DNA of 64,000 bases, from positions 62,001 to 126,000 of the forward strand of contig PYST01000058.1 in the NCBI GenBank assembly GCA_003049485.1. The letters run 5' to 3'. Shown one piece after another: positions 1 through 10,800 of the stretch; the stretch's first letter is position 1, and every line of letters starts with the position of its first letter. The position numbers and the translations under genes were made by a program. Source of the stretch: Ophioceras dolichostomum. Lineage: Eukaryota > Ascomycota > Sordariomycetes > Magnaporthales > Ophioceraceae. The notes below the pieces were generated by a model, which was not told the origin of the DNA, did no database searches, and saw nothing but the letters and a program-made list of their open reading frames with translations.

Positions 1-1
1 C

Positions 2-796
2 GATATCAGCATAATCGACTTTGATCAGGCCTTCCAGGCGTCGTCCCCTCCGGCGAAGATGCTCGGCACGCCCCCCGAGTGTCTCGCACCCGAGGTGGCC
101 GCTGGCCAACCGGCTGGCCCCGCGAGCGATGTCTGGGCTCTCGGCTGCACGATCCTCCGGCTGAGGTCTGGTGAGGGCCCTTACGCGAGTCTCGATATCG
201 ACTGTCCGGTTGGCGTTTTGCGCTTCGCAGTCAAAGAACTCGGCGATCTGCCGGTGTCATGGGGCTCGCTTCTGTTCGATAAAGATGGTCAGCCAACAAA
301 GGACCTGGCCAAAGGTGAGCCTCTGGAGATGAATTCGAAGCGATTGTCAATCAGGGATTGGATCAACAGCATTTGGGACGACCCAAAAGTCACAGAAACC
401 GACCCTCCGCCTGGCCGTGATGACGAACAGCCGAGCGAGTCTGCACTCGAATTTGATGCACCTCGTAGCCGGCGTGCCTCAGAGCATTACGACCCTCTTT
501 TAGAGGAGCCCTACCCTCCCCTTTTCTCCCACAAGTTCTGGAAGCCAGCCGCTATCAAGATCGACGGCGTTGCGCTATCAGGCTATAACTCCGACATCGA
601 CGAAATCGTCCACAAACTCCCCACGATTCAGGCAGACGAGGCTGACCTGCTGTTCGACCTCATCTCCAAGATCTTTGTCTTTAACCCCGAAGAGCGGGTC
701 ACCGCGAGCGAGCTGCTGGAGCATCCTTGGTTTAGTATGGATAATAAATCAGGAGCAGGGGCTTGGGGCGAGAAAAAAAAAGGAAGAGGTCGATAA
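2..796 (+). CDS. Serine/threonine protein kinase, C-terminal part (5' end outside window)
   Basis: The frame is open from the first bases and ends at TAA 794-796, so only the activation segment and C-lobe are seen, about 264 residues. It begins with IIDFDQAF, the place of the magnesium-binding DFG motif, but the glycine is Asp (DFD). An APE motif follows (CLAPEV), then subdomain IX SDVWALGC and, near the end, NPEERVTASELLEHPWF, the usual subdomain XI arginine and C-lobe end. Between them lies a long insert with acidic and proline-rich stretches. The pattern of LGTPPECLAPEV and the long insert resembles the fungal SRPK-like kinases; this assignment is inference. The ATG at 59 is internal and is not the start. 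Whether the DFD change lowers catalysis cannot be told without the N-lobe. Confidence 0.85.
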   Translation, partial: DISIIDFDQAFQASSPPAKMLGTPPECLAPEVAAGQPAGPASDVWALGCTILRLRSGEGPYASLDIDCPVGVLRFAVKELGDLPVSWGSLLFDKDGQPTKDLAKGEPLEMNSKRLSIRDWINSIWDDPKVTETDPPPGRDDEQPSESALEFDAPRSRRASEHYDPLLEEPYPPLFSHKFWKPAAIKIDGVALSGYNSDIDEIVHKLPTIQADEADLLFDLISKIFVFNPEERVTASELLEHPWFSMDNKSGAGAWGEKKKGRGR

Positions 797-1805
797 GGCA
801 TCGAACCTACGATGACGGATGGGTAATTCAATCACCATTGACTGTCCCGCCACCAATCCCATCCTGCTGATAGCACCGAGATTCCCGACCCAGCCTTGCC
901 GTGTGGTCTTATGCCCTTATCACGAGTCTCTATCGCTCATGTCGTCCTGTCTCGCTCGGCCTGAATCCCGCCTGGCCCGGTCCTCTGGGAATGAGCCCTT
1001 CTCCGTCAGTCAGAGTATCATGCAATCCCCTCCACGCGTAGGTACCTCTCATGTCAAATTAGGCACGCATGCTAAAAGTAGCTGTAATCTTTATTTCATC
1101 CTCAGCTAAAGCCATCCCCAGCTATAGCCAGAAGCCAGCGAAAGCTGTGCGAGTAGTCCTTTGATCGACACAACTCGTATTTGAGCCCCTCGCCTAGGTT
1201 GACGACTCCCTGCAGCTCATCAGAACAGCATTATTGGAGGGCCAATTGTCGGATTAGAGGAAAGCGGGAAATACTTCACCTAGTAGTACAGAGTCAGGGA
1301 CTTCAGGGACTTGCAATAGGAATGGGCCGGTGATTAGGCTACGGCTATAGGATGATGTCTAGAGCGACCGCTTTCTGTGGGTTGGAGCGTATTCTGGAGA
1401 AATTACAGTGTCGCACACAGTGCCGGACTTCACGAGGTTCGAGATATTCGCTGGCCAAACACCGGCACACAACCAACGCCAATTGTTGACTGATACCTAC
1501 AACTGTCGGCGCAGAGATCACATCAAGCTGTTGTAAATTGGTGATCCCGTGCACACACTCCATACCAGTTCATTGACTCTTATAAGCACAAATATAGCCC
1601 CCGGCCCCTCGTTCTATCCCCTCGCCCCTCGCCGCTTTTGTCCGGGCACCTCATCATAAGTTTTCCACCAACGCGAGCTCTTCTCGAATCAAGTGTTTAA
1701 TTCTCAGAAACTTGTTCGCCATAATAGAGGTCTTGATTTGAAAAGAAAAGGCAAGGGCAAGCACCAAAAAGTGAAAGCGGAAACAAGAAAAAACAAAAAT
1801 AAAAA
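797..1805. other. Intergenic stretch between kinase and methyltransferase genes
   Basis: No ORF here has convincing coding character. The distal part should hold the 3' UTR of the kinase gene, the proximal part the promoter and leader of the methyltransferase gene. Confidence 0.6.
1581..1586 (+). promoter_or_regulatory. Possible TATA element of the methyltransferase gene
   Basis: TATAAG lies 220 bp upstream of the ATG at 1806, a plausible distance for a TATA box plus a leader of about 190 nt. It rests on the motif and position only. Confidence 0.3.
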
Positions 1806-3103
1806 ATGACCACAGAAGGAAGCCCCGCTCCAGCCTCCACTCCCACCGACGACACCGCTCCAGACTCGCACATCAACACAAACGATGGAAGGCAGTACTG
1901 GGAGGGCGTGAACGCCGACGTGGACGGCATGCTGGGGGGTTTCGCGTACATCTCCAAGGCCGACCTGCAAGGGTCCAAGAACTTTCTGGCGAAGATGGGC
2001 GTCGGCACCAAGGAGGGGCTGCGCAGGGTAGAGTCCGCTCTCGAGGGCGGCGCTGGGTGAGTGAGCGAGCTTCCTCTCATATATATATCCCCATACATAC
2101 CCAACTCTCCAGGTATCTACCTACCTACCTAGGCAGGTATTTATTCTCTGGACCTTCTCTCTCTGGGTTTGCTTCGTTTTTTTTAATGGTGATTGCGCAT
2201 CTTGGGAGTTTAGTTAGTCACCTTCTACAAAACAAACGCTAACCCCCTTTCGTTGTCTTCTTCTGCTGCCTGCCTGCCGGCTCCTCTCCCTCCCATGAAA
2301 CCATCCAACCAACAGCATCGGGAGGATCACAAAAGGCCTCCTACTCGACATAGCCGAGGAGGTTGACGTGGTGGAGCCTATCGCCAAGTTCACGGCGGCG
2401 CTGCGGGACGTCCCCGGCGTGAGGACCGTGTTCAACGTCGGCCTGGAGGAGTGGCAGCCGTCGCCGTCCGTGGCGGAGGGGGAGAGCGACGACTTCTCCT
2501 CCTCCTCCTCCTCTTCCTCCTCCTCCTCGCCCCAACAACAACACTACGACCTCATCTGGATCCAGTGGTGTCTCGGCCACCTGACCGACGAGCAGGTCGT
2601 GCAGTTCCTGAAGAGGTGTCGGGCGGTGCTGACGCCGGAGACGGGCTTCATTGTGGTCAAGGAGAACTTGAGCGCCAGTGGGGTTGATCTGTTTGACAAG
2701 CTGGATAGCAGCGTTACGCGGTAAGTACCTTCTTTCTTCTTCTTCCCTTGACTGCTCTACTTCCAGTCTTATGGTTTGCCTTCCTCTCTTCCCGTCCGTG
2801 TCTTGATAGATACTCTACCTAGGTAAGGTGAGTAGGTACCTAGGCGGGTAGGCACCTTCCCAGACATGGGCGAGGTCCCAGCAGGAAAAAGAGGGACTGG
2901 GATCATATAACGGGCTTCTTTTAAGAGTACGCTGGCTAACTAGTCTTGGGGTTGATGTTCATCAACGCGGGTGAAATGCATCAAGACAAGACTCCAAATT
3001 CCTGGAAATATTCGAGGAGTCTGGCTTGCGCGTGGTGCGAGCAGAACTGCAAAGAGGCATGCCCAAGGGTTTGTATAAGATCAAATCCTATGCGTTGCGA
3101 TGA
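1806..3103 (+). CDS. TAE1: Alpha N-terminal protein methyltransferase (TAE1/NTMT1 family)
   Basis: Spliced model join(1806..2056, 2316..2720, 2986..3103), 257 aa. Both introns (259 and 265 bp) have GTGAGT/GTAAGT donors and AG acceptors and restore the frame. The family methylates the alpha-amino group of proteins exposing X-Pro-Lys after Met removal; in yeast Tae1 acts on ribosomal proteins Rpl12 and Rps25. Visible hallmarks: YWEGVNADVDGMLGG near the N-terminus, SAM-binding motif GGAGIGRITKGLL split by intron 1 (canonical form DCGAGIGR), the acidic post-I motif VDVVEP, and the family signature DLIWIQWCLGHLTDEQ containing the catalytic-site His, followed by KLDSSVTR. The protein ends KIKSYALR, as the family does. 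An unusual low-complexity insert of about 11 Ser and several Gln (residues about 143-157) sits in the loop before DLIWIQW. The gene is convergent with the SMP-30 gene, 284 bp away. Confidence 0.93.
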
Positions 3104-3387
3104 ACCCGCTGGATCCTTGTCTCCTCGGATGGATATTCTCGCTTGGCAGCGAGGAATACCTCTGGCTGGGAACGGGATTCTCCTTGCGAGTGATTGTGTT
3201 CTCATACTACTTCAAAAATAGCGATTTATTCAGAGATGCTGCTGCGCCTTGTTTTATTCCTCAGGTCTTTATAACTAGGGCAAACATCGTACTTGGGACC
3301 AGGTGAATCGCGTGATGTCTACCGCCATAGCAAGTCATAGTAAAGCTCCTCCGATTTAGGAGGGGGCTTACTTCTTCGGCCATCATC

Positions 3388-4311
3388 TCAAGTCGCGAGC
3401 TTGAACTTGTAAGGCGGCACGCCCCTGACGCCAACATCGACCCTGAACAGACCCCCGGCGTACTTCCTGCTCGCCTCGTCGCCGTCGTCATCGCCGGCCG
3501 TGGTGATGAACAGCTCCGTGCCGACGAACTCGGTGCAGGTGATGTTGTTGGTCGGCAGCCGGACCTCGCCCGTGATCTTGCCCTCGGGCGAGATGCGGAT
3601 CACCCTCGCCTCGCCGTAGATGGCGTGCCACACGTTGCCCTCGACGTCGACGCGGAAGCCGTCCGGCCCGCCGGTGCCCTCGTGCTGGTAGAACACGCGC
3701 CGGTTGGACAGGCTGCCGTCCTCGGGCGAATAGTCCCACGCGAGGACGGTGCCGGGGGTCGAGTGCGTGAAGTACATCGTCTTGCCATCCGGCGACCAGC
3801 CGACCGAGTTGGGGATCGTCAGGTCTGGCAGCACCAGCTCTTTCTCCTTGCCGCCGTCGAAGCGCATGAGGAAGCCCTCGGGCCACACGCCGTTGAGGTA
3901 GAAGTCGTTCATGGTGCCGAGCCAGAAGCGGCCGTGCGGATCGGCGGCGCCGTCGTTGCTCCGCAGCCGGACGTCGTCCTCGTCCTCGCTGTCGGCGAAC
4001 CTGGTGATGTACTCGTACTTGTCCGTCTTGCGATCTAGGACGGCCAGGCCGTACTTGAGTCCGACTAGGATCCTCTCGGTCGGGTCGACCCCCTCGATGT
4101 CCGCCGTGACGGTCACGGGCACGTCCAGCGTGGTCGTCTTCAGCGACGACGGCCCTTCGTCCAGCTGGACCGTGTGGAGGTTGTTCCTCTTCAGGTCCAC
4201 GAACCGGACGGTGTTGGTCTCCTTCTCGTAGAACGGGCCCTCACCCAGTGCACAGTGGAGGTCGACGTAAGGCTCCGTCACCTTCCACGTCTGGAAAGTT
4301 TGGTCCGGCAT
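3388..4311 (-). CDS. SMP-30/gluconolactonase/LRE-like family protein
   Basis: Single-exon gene of 307 aa, the usual length for the family. These six-bladed beta-propeller enzymes are calcium- or zinc-dependent lactonases (gluconolactonase, regucalcin). The metal-site pattern is complete: Glu24 in ALGEGPFY, Asn119 in RSNDG, Asn168 in IPNSVGWSPDG and Asp217 in GGPDGFRVD. The blade motif DPHGRFWLGTM is also typical. There is no signal peptide, so a cytosolic enzyme is likely. The substrate cannot be inferred, and no sugar-catabolic neighbours are present. The start is the first ATG of the frame, at 4311, and the leader upstream may contain an intron. Confidence 0.9.
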   Translation of the reverse strand: MPDQTFQTWKVTEPYVDLHCALGEGPFYEKETNTVRFVDLKRNNLHTVQLDEGPSSLKTTTLDVPVTVTADIEGVDPTERILVGLKYGLAVLDRKTDKYEYITRFADSEDEDDVRLRSNDGAADPHGRFWLGTMNDFYLNGVWPEGFLMRFDGGKEKELVLPDLTIPNSVGWSPDGKTMYFTHSTPGTVLAWDYSPEDGSLSNRRVFYQHEGTGGPDGFRVDVEGNVWHAIYGEARVIRISPEGKITGEVRLPTNNITCTEFVGTELFITTAGDDDGDEASRKYAGGLFRVDVGVRGVPPYKFKLAT

Positions 4312-4744
4312 CTTTTCGGTCTTGTGGGTGAAAAGACGGCAAAGAAGCGAGCTGGTCCCAGCGACTCCGGCTCACGGAGATGCTATGCTTAGGGGCCTCG
4401 TCCGCGAGACCTTTGAGGACACTAAAAACAGTTCGTCTTGGTTTGAAAGTTGACCACTGATCCTATTGAGGTTATGATGTTACTGATGTTGACTATGTTG
4501 ATGTTGATGACAGCACAGAGAGCTAGAGGGAGCCCTTGGGATTCCAGATCCACTCTTTTGAATAGCTTGACAACTCACGGAATCCGTCGCTGGCCTTTGT
4601 CGGCTGAATTCAGGGCTCACAGCAGCAATTTGTCTCTCGACATAGATTAATCCCCGCCAAAGGGAGCTAGCTTTCGACTTCGGCAAGGCGTAGATGGAAG
4701 CGGCTGGCAGGAAAAGATTGGCGATATCTTCTCTGGGATGGATC

Positions 4745-4801
4745 ACTTACGCTTCCTGCTCTTGGCCGTTTCCCAAACACCCCAGGCCGCACCATTTTAT
4801 A
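4745..4801 (-). promoter_or_regulatory. Possible promoter and leader-intron donor of the SMP-30 gene
   Basis: On the minus strand a TATAAAA box (4801-4795) is followed about 45 bp downstream by a perfect GTAAGT donor (4750-4745). Both lie 430-490 bp upstream of the ATG at 4311, which fits a TATA-driven leader with a 5' UTR intron. An acceptor such as CTCAATAG near 4465 is possible but not established. Confidence 0.35.
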
Positions 4802-7800
4802 CCCTTCGCCTATCGTTGAGGGGAGAAGAAAAAATCACCTGAACTCTCGATAACGTCTTTGGTTTGACGCCGAGATCTCTGGCTCTGGCCTGGTCCTCGG
4901 AATATTCCATGTCATACCTCCGTCAATCGGTCAGAGCAGCCGTCCAGCGTGAATGGGGCGCTACGGAGATCGGGCCTGATACCCGCCCTTCCCTCCTCCT
5001 CGCCTACTTCCGGCGGCCAGCCAGATTAGACGCGCATCGGGAAAAGAGAAGAAAACGAAGCCGCGCATGGCAATGTCTGGATGTAAATTAGGTACTTATA
5101 GAAACGAGCAATTGGATGCGGTACGCACAGCCGCGGACCACAAGATAGATACGGAATGGACAGCCACAGGCGTCTCACAGCGCGTTTGAGAGAGAATGGA
5201 CGATGGCCCCTCCCCTCCCTCTCCCCAAGTTGCTGCCCCTCATCTCCTTTCGTGATGGCCTGAGAGGGAAATCAGCCGCGGCAGGAAGAACAGCTCGAAC
5301 CCCGCCTGCCCGCTTGTTTGGGGGTCAAGTTTGGACGCCTCTACTCTCCACATCGGGCGATGGCGTGAGGAAATGTCCAGTCTGTGCCGTCGGAAAGTCT
5401 GGGAGACTACACAGTAGGAGCGACCTGTGCGGATTGTTTGTGACAGAAGTTCTCTTGCAGACTGGCAGACTGGTATCGTCACAACCACAAACGCCTCTGA
5501 AAATTGCGAGCGCACATTGGTAGATGGAAGGGGGGGTTACAAGAGGGGGAGAGGCATGTACCTGTGGAATGTGACCTGGAGGCTGAGGTGGATGCAATTA
5601 CTTTGGAGGGAAGGCCATGGCGACGTGATTCGAGATTCGTCCGATGTTCGCTCCCCCCTCGGACGATGCTCCGGGGCCTTTCGAAGCACGGAAACGTAAC
5701 GTACTTAGAAGGATCGATCAATCTCAACACAATCTCAGGAGGCCGGTGTGAAAAGCTCCAGTCTCTTGCAGAGAAGAGTCTTTGCAGAATAAAAAACAGC
5801 GCGAAGGGCGGGCGAGTGGGTGTGTCTGTAACTCTGTGTGAGCTCCTCCTGCATAGGAGGAGTGATGTTCCCTGCCGAAGTTGCGTCTCGAAATTTCGAT
5901 CGATTTCCAGCCCGGTTCGTTCGCGTTTGGCGTTTGGTTTTCCGCAGCCTGTCACTCGCTGTCACCCGCGGCCATCACCTGCCGTCACAGTGATTGTGGG
6001 AGGACGACGTGGAGTCGTCCCCAGCCGCGCCCCTTTCAACAATAACAAAGCAAAAGGGACGGAGCTGCTGCGGTGATGAGAGAGAAGCCACTGCAGCCCG
6101 CGCCCCCCAAAGAGCAACAAAAAAAGAGACGATTGTGTGTGAAAATCCATGTCACGATCATCAAGTCCTCTCGCGTCGTCACGATCCTGCCAGCTGGGCG
6201 GGCGCTTAGCAGCTAAGCAGGCGGAGCCCCCTCCCCATCACGGAACCTTCAGCTTTGGCTGGCTCCGTCCCGGCATGACAACTCTCAGATCCCGACCACG
6301 GTAAGCGAGGTTGACGAAGAGCCAGCCTGCCTCCAGGCCCGACCTTGCACAACGGTGTCATGTCGGTTCTTCGTTCGGTTCCTGTTAGAAAGCTGAGGAG
6401 GCTGCGGGTTCAGGGGAGGTGCCCTCCTGTTCTCAGCGACGCAGCACAAAACGGCACACAAGCAAGGGAGGCAAACAAGCAGGGAAGCTGAGCTACTCAG
6501 AGAGATGATGTCCTTGCTACTCGACCGCACGTGAGTGCGCTCTGCCGTCCGTCATCGCAATCGTTGGCATTTTTCGGGAACAAACAGGCAAGCAACAGGC
6601 TGCAGAAGCAAGGATTCGGAGTCGGAAATAGTATGTAGGTCGAAGAACTTGGGACGAAGCCTGCGGGAAAAAGGAAGGGGCCTGGCCTGTCGTCGTCCGT
6701 CCAGTTCCGAACGCATCTCGGTCCTGACCACTCGATTCTCGACATATCAGACCCACGGTTTGTTTCCTCAGAAAGCTTCATGTCCTCTTCCATCGGGCCG
6801 GAGGGCACAGTTTGTACATAGGTGGTAGTAGGTATTAGGGAGGGCACGGGGCGCTGCAGGAGGGGGAGATTTGAGCGGATTCGAGCCCTCTCCTGCAGCA
6901 GGCCGCCGAGACGGCAGGCCAGGAGGACGGGAATCCCTGGCCCGTAGAAGTACTGGAGATTCTGCCCTGAGCCCTCCGGAATATTGGCTCCTGGGACACT
7001 TTTGGTGCGACTGTGACCCCATGCCGTGATACACATCATATATTATAAGTGACAATACTCTCTCTCCCCATTGTTGTATTGGTTTCCATTGCAACATTTC
7101 CCAAACCCGGGAGGTCTGTGATGATTCCCTGTGCTTGTGGAACTTGTAAATGAATAATGATGAGCTCCAAAAAAAATGAAAGCGGAAAAAAAAAAGGGCG
7201 TCGGGCAATCTTTCTTTCTTCATTGGCAGTCCACACCCGACTTGCATGTTCCACGGTTGGAAAACACGGAGCGAAGAACGACGAAATAAAACAGAGGACA
7301 GGAAAGGAGTTTTCGCAGCGGCACCCCACACACGCGGCTAGCCACACGCGAAATTGGACAGCTTTGACATCCGGTGGTAAGGCTGCAGAAACGGGCCAGA
7401 CTTTGACGGCCGCTAGTATTTAGTAGGTTGGAGGAGGCAGATCAGCTCGAGGTGTCTCGCACAAGCGCAACGCACGCCACGAACTCATTGACTTTCGCTT
7501 CGCTTCGCGCGTCCAGTCCAGTTCCCGTCCGTGGATCAGTGGATCAGTCAGTCAGTCAGTCCGCCTTCTTTCTTTACCTGCCTGCCCTCCTTGCTTGCTG
7601 TACGAGGCCCTCGTTTCGTTCCCGGCGAGAGTTCGGGTTAATTCTGCGAAGAAAATGTTGAGGTTGGGCAGGAAGAAAAAGGCTAGGAGAAAAGGAAATG
7701 ATGACGATCTCTTGATGGACTCATCAACAACAGGAGGATGCCGCAGGGAATTATGGTTGTGCGATAGATAGGTAGGTAGACAGACAGCGCCCGCCAGCTG

Positions 7801-10800
7801 GTGGCTCAGGCATCCTGCAGCTAGGAAAGAAGCATGCATGCAGCATGCAAGCCATCGTCCTTGCTTCATCGTGCACCAAAGGTGGGCCAAGGTTCAGCCC
7901 AAAACGCCGCGAGCACGGCCCCTATTTTTTCTTTTTTATTATTCTTCGTTGATATTGGTTCGACAAACCTCCGGGCTCCCGAGCCTCGAAAACTAGCCCA
8001 TCATTTTGGAGTTGTGCTACAGATTGAAATAGGGGTTGGACAAGTGACCTTTTTCTTTCTTTTTCTTTTTTTTTTCTTTCTCTTTATCTTTCCCCCTTTC
8101 CTTTCTCCTGCTTCTTGCTTTGTGGCGTCTTCCCAGTCCGACGAGGCCACGAGAAGATCATGCCATGATCATCGGGGACCCCGGCTGCCAATGTTCTCTT
8201 TTCTTTTTGGGTGCTCCTCTCTGGAGCCCTCATTTCTATTTTGCTCACTCACTCTCACTTCAATTCCTGCTAGGCTTCTTCTAGGTACTGCAGTGAGTGG
8301 CCTTGGCGATCGCCATGGAGCCTTGCCGGTAGGTAGGTACCTGCGTATCATCCTCCATAGCTACAAGTTGTACAGTAGTCGTCGGGCTTGTCGTCGGATA
8401 GTCCATGTTACGAGCAATCGACGAGAGCCAAGCTCGAGGCCGGATTGCCCCCGAGCGGGTCTGGCATGGTGACGGCGGCGCTAGAACGCCGTCGTCGCAA
8501 ATTACGAGGGACGGCCCGGAGTGGTCCCATGGTTAGCCTGCTGGGATAAGGTCGCTAATTAAGTGTGGGCGAGGGAGGAGGCCGCGAGATCCTCGTCGAT
8601 GTATTTCATCTTGATTCTTGATTCTTGATGTGTGTTGTTGATAATGTCGCCGCCGACGCCGGGCGACGCCAGCCGAGGATGTCGAAGGTTCCATGTCGTA
8701 GGGACTAAAGGCTAGGTCATATCAGTTGGACACGGGTGCAAGCTTGATAAGGCAAAGCGTCTTATCTCCTCCCTTCAATAACTGAGCAAGTTCGTGACCC
8801 CCATATCATAACATGCTCACTGCCAGCCTGGGGAAAGGAAAAGAAAATACTACGTTATAGAATAAAGAGCCGATCCAAAGCGTCGTATGGAGGGTCGTCA
8901 CCGTCTCGCCGGGACCTCAATGAGTTTTATTACAGAGCACGACGCACGGCTGCGATTGGCCCATCACTTCTGTGTGGTTAGCCCCGATTTTTATTTCTTC
9001 TCATTGATCCTTCCCCACGATGTCTCTGGGACCTCTGGACCCAAGAGTGAGGGAAAGAGGGGCGCGGCAGCATGGGTATGTGCCTCAATCAGCGCAGCAG
9101 ATATCCAATATGTGCCGCGCAAAGCCACGGCTTATGTCTCACAAAATTGTTCAGTGTTTGTGTGGTCTTGCCCGTTCCGTGGGGGGCTTTGCTTCACTGG
9201 GCTGGTAGCTCGATCCTATTCGAACACCTCGAGCTAGAGCTCTCAAGGAGCTCTTAGGAGCTCCGTCTCAGTAAGGCACTTTTGGGGGCCATTTGCTCCC
9301 GGATAATGGTAATCCCACAAAACCGCGTCATATGACGAAGAGCACAGGGGGAGGGGAAAAAACTAGCTGGGGGATGATGATCGAAATGAAGGCTTCCGGT
9401 GCGGGTGCTAGGAAACCCGCTCGTGAAAAGACGGAAAATTTGCAATCTCGAGAAGCGATGTCCAGATTCGATCAATCGGGACCTGATCCTGACGAGCACG
9501 ACTTTCCTGATGCCACTATGCTACCGTTCGGAGTCCTCCAGCGCACAGATGGACACCGACCTTGCCAGAACAAGACGGAATGGGCCGCCGCAAACTATCT
9601 CTTCAGGAATCCGGATCCAGCGACCAGTCCGTTAACGCAACGGGGAGCCTTTCCAGGAATGCATGTAACCTTGTCGGGAAGCTGGTAAGAAGTCTGAAGC
9701 CTCTCGTCGGACCTCGACTCTCTGGGTGACTGGACAGTCCCCTGTCTCTCCGCCCTGGTTGGCTCGCAAGCTCTCGCTGGGCAGAATGCCACTGTGGCTC
9801 GGGTGGTAAGGTGGTTTCGCGTTCCGGAGACTCGCGGAGTTCCTTGAGCTGGCCAGGCTACCCGGCTTGAGCCGGAGTGGATGACATTTTACTGGAGGAA
9901 AGGAGGGCAGATTTGCAGGGGTTTGTTCATCAAGCTGTTTGGTTGCTTGAGCTTCCAGGGGCCCTGGGCGCTCGTCACAATCTGACAGGCGCTCTCAGCG
10001 CTCCCGGGGCTCTCAAGGCTTCCAGGAGGCTAGCAGGCTAGCAGGCCTGGAAAAGCACCGATCACGACTTCATCAGGCCTGGTTGGTGATGAGAGGAGCG
10101 CGCTAGCTGGGGGGACCCCTGGCGCAGCACAGGACTCTTTTGAAAAAACTTTGTTTCGCTTCTCCTGTGCTCATCAGCCGCGGGACACTTCCTGGTAGCA
10201 AATGCGGTATAGTGGCCGCGCTGTTATTAACGGTTTTGGTCGCTGACGAAATGGTTTGGCCGTTAGTTCGGTGTGCCAAGAAGGTGGAGACAAGGTGAGG
10301 ATTTTGGGGCAGGTATCAGGACTCCAGCAGGAATTGAGACTCAAATGTTGGTTCGAGCGTCTCAGGGATGGAATGGCTCAGTCCGGCATCTGCTTTCCTC
10401 TTTTGGTCATTCGACTTTGCGGTGTGTGCGAGATAGCAAAAGCACCACACTGCACAAGCAACATGCCATGCAAGTCCTGTGCAGAAACATGCTTGCGATG
10501 CGATGCGAGGGGAGTGTACCTGTGTACCTAGGTAGGCACTTTTGGTACGAAGCAGGTACCTACAGGTCTGTCGTGGCTTCGATGTTGTGGCTACCAGGTA
10601 CCTCCGGTACCTAGTGGTTCCGTCCCGTGCACGCACCCCCATGCAATCCACGAAGTGGGCAAGTGGCTTCCTTCCCTTTAGCTCAGCATGGAATCTCGCA
10701 GTGCAGTGACTGTATGTCGCTGCCTGCGTGGTTCGGAAGGTGTTCCTGGGCATCGCCTGGCCGCATTATCGGTCGCATACAAATCCTGCACGGCGGTAAC

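Noticed and set aside
6860..6900. GATTCGAGCCC sequence resembling a tRNA B box
   Set aside because: No matching acceptor stem, A box or anticodon arm at the right distances.
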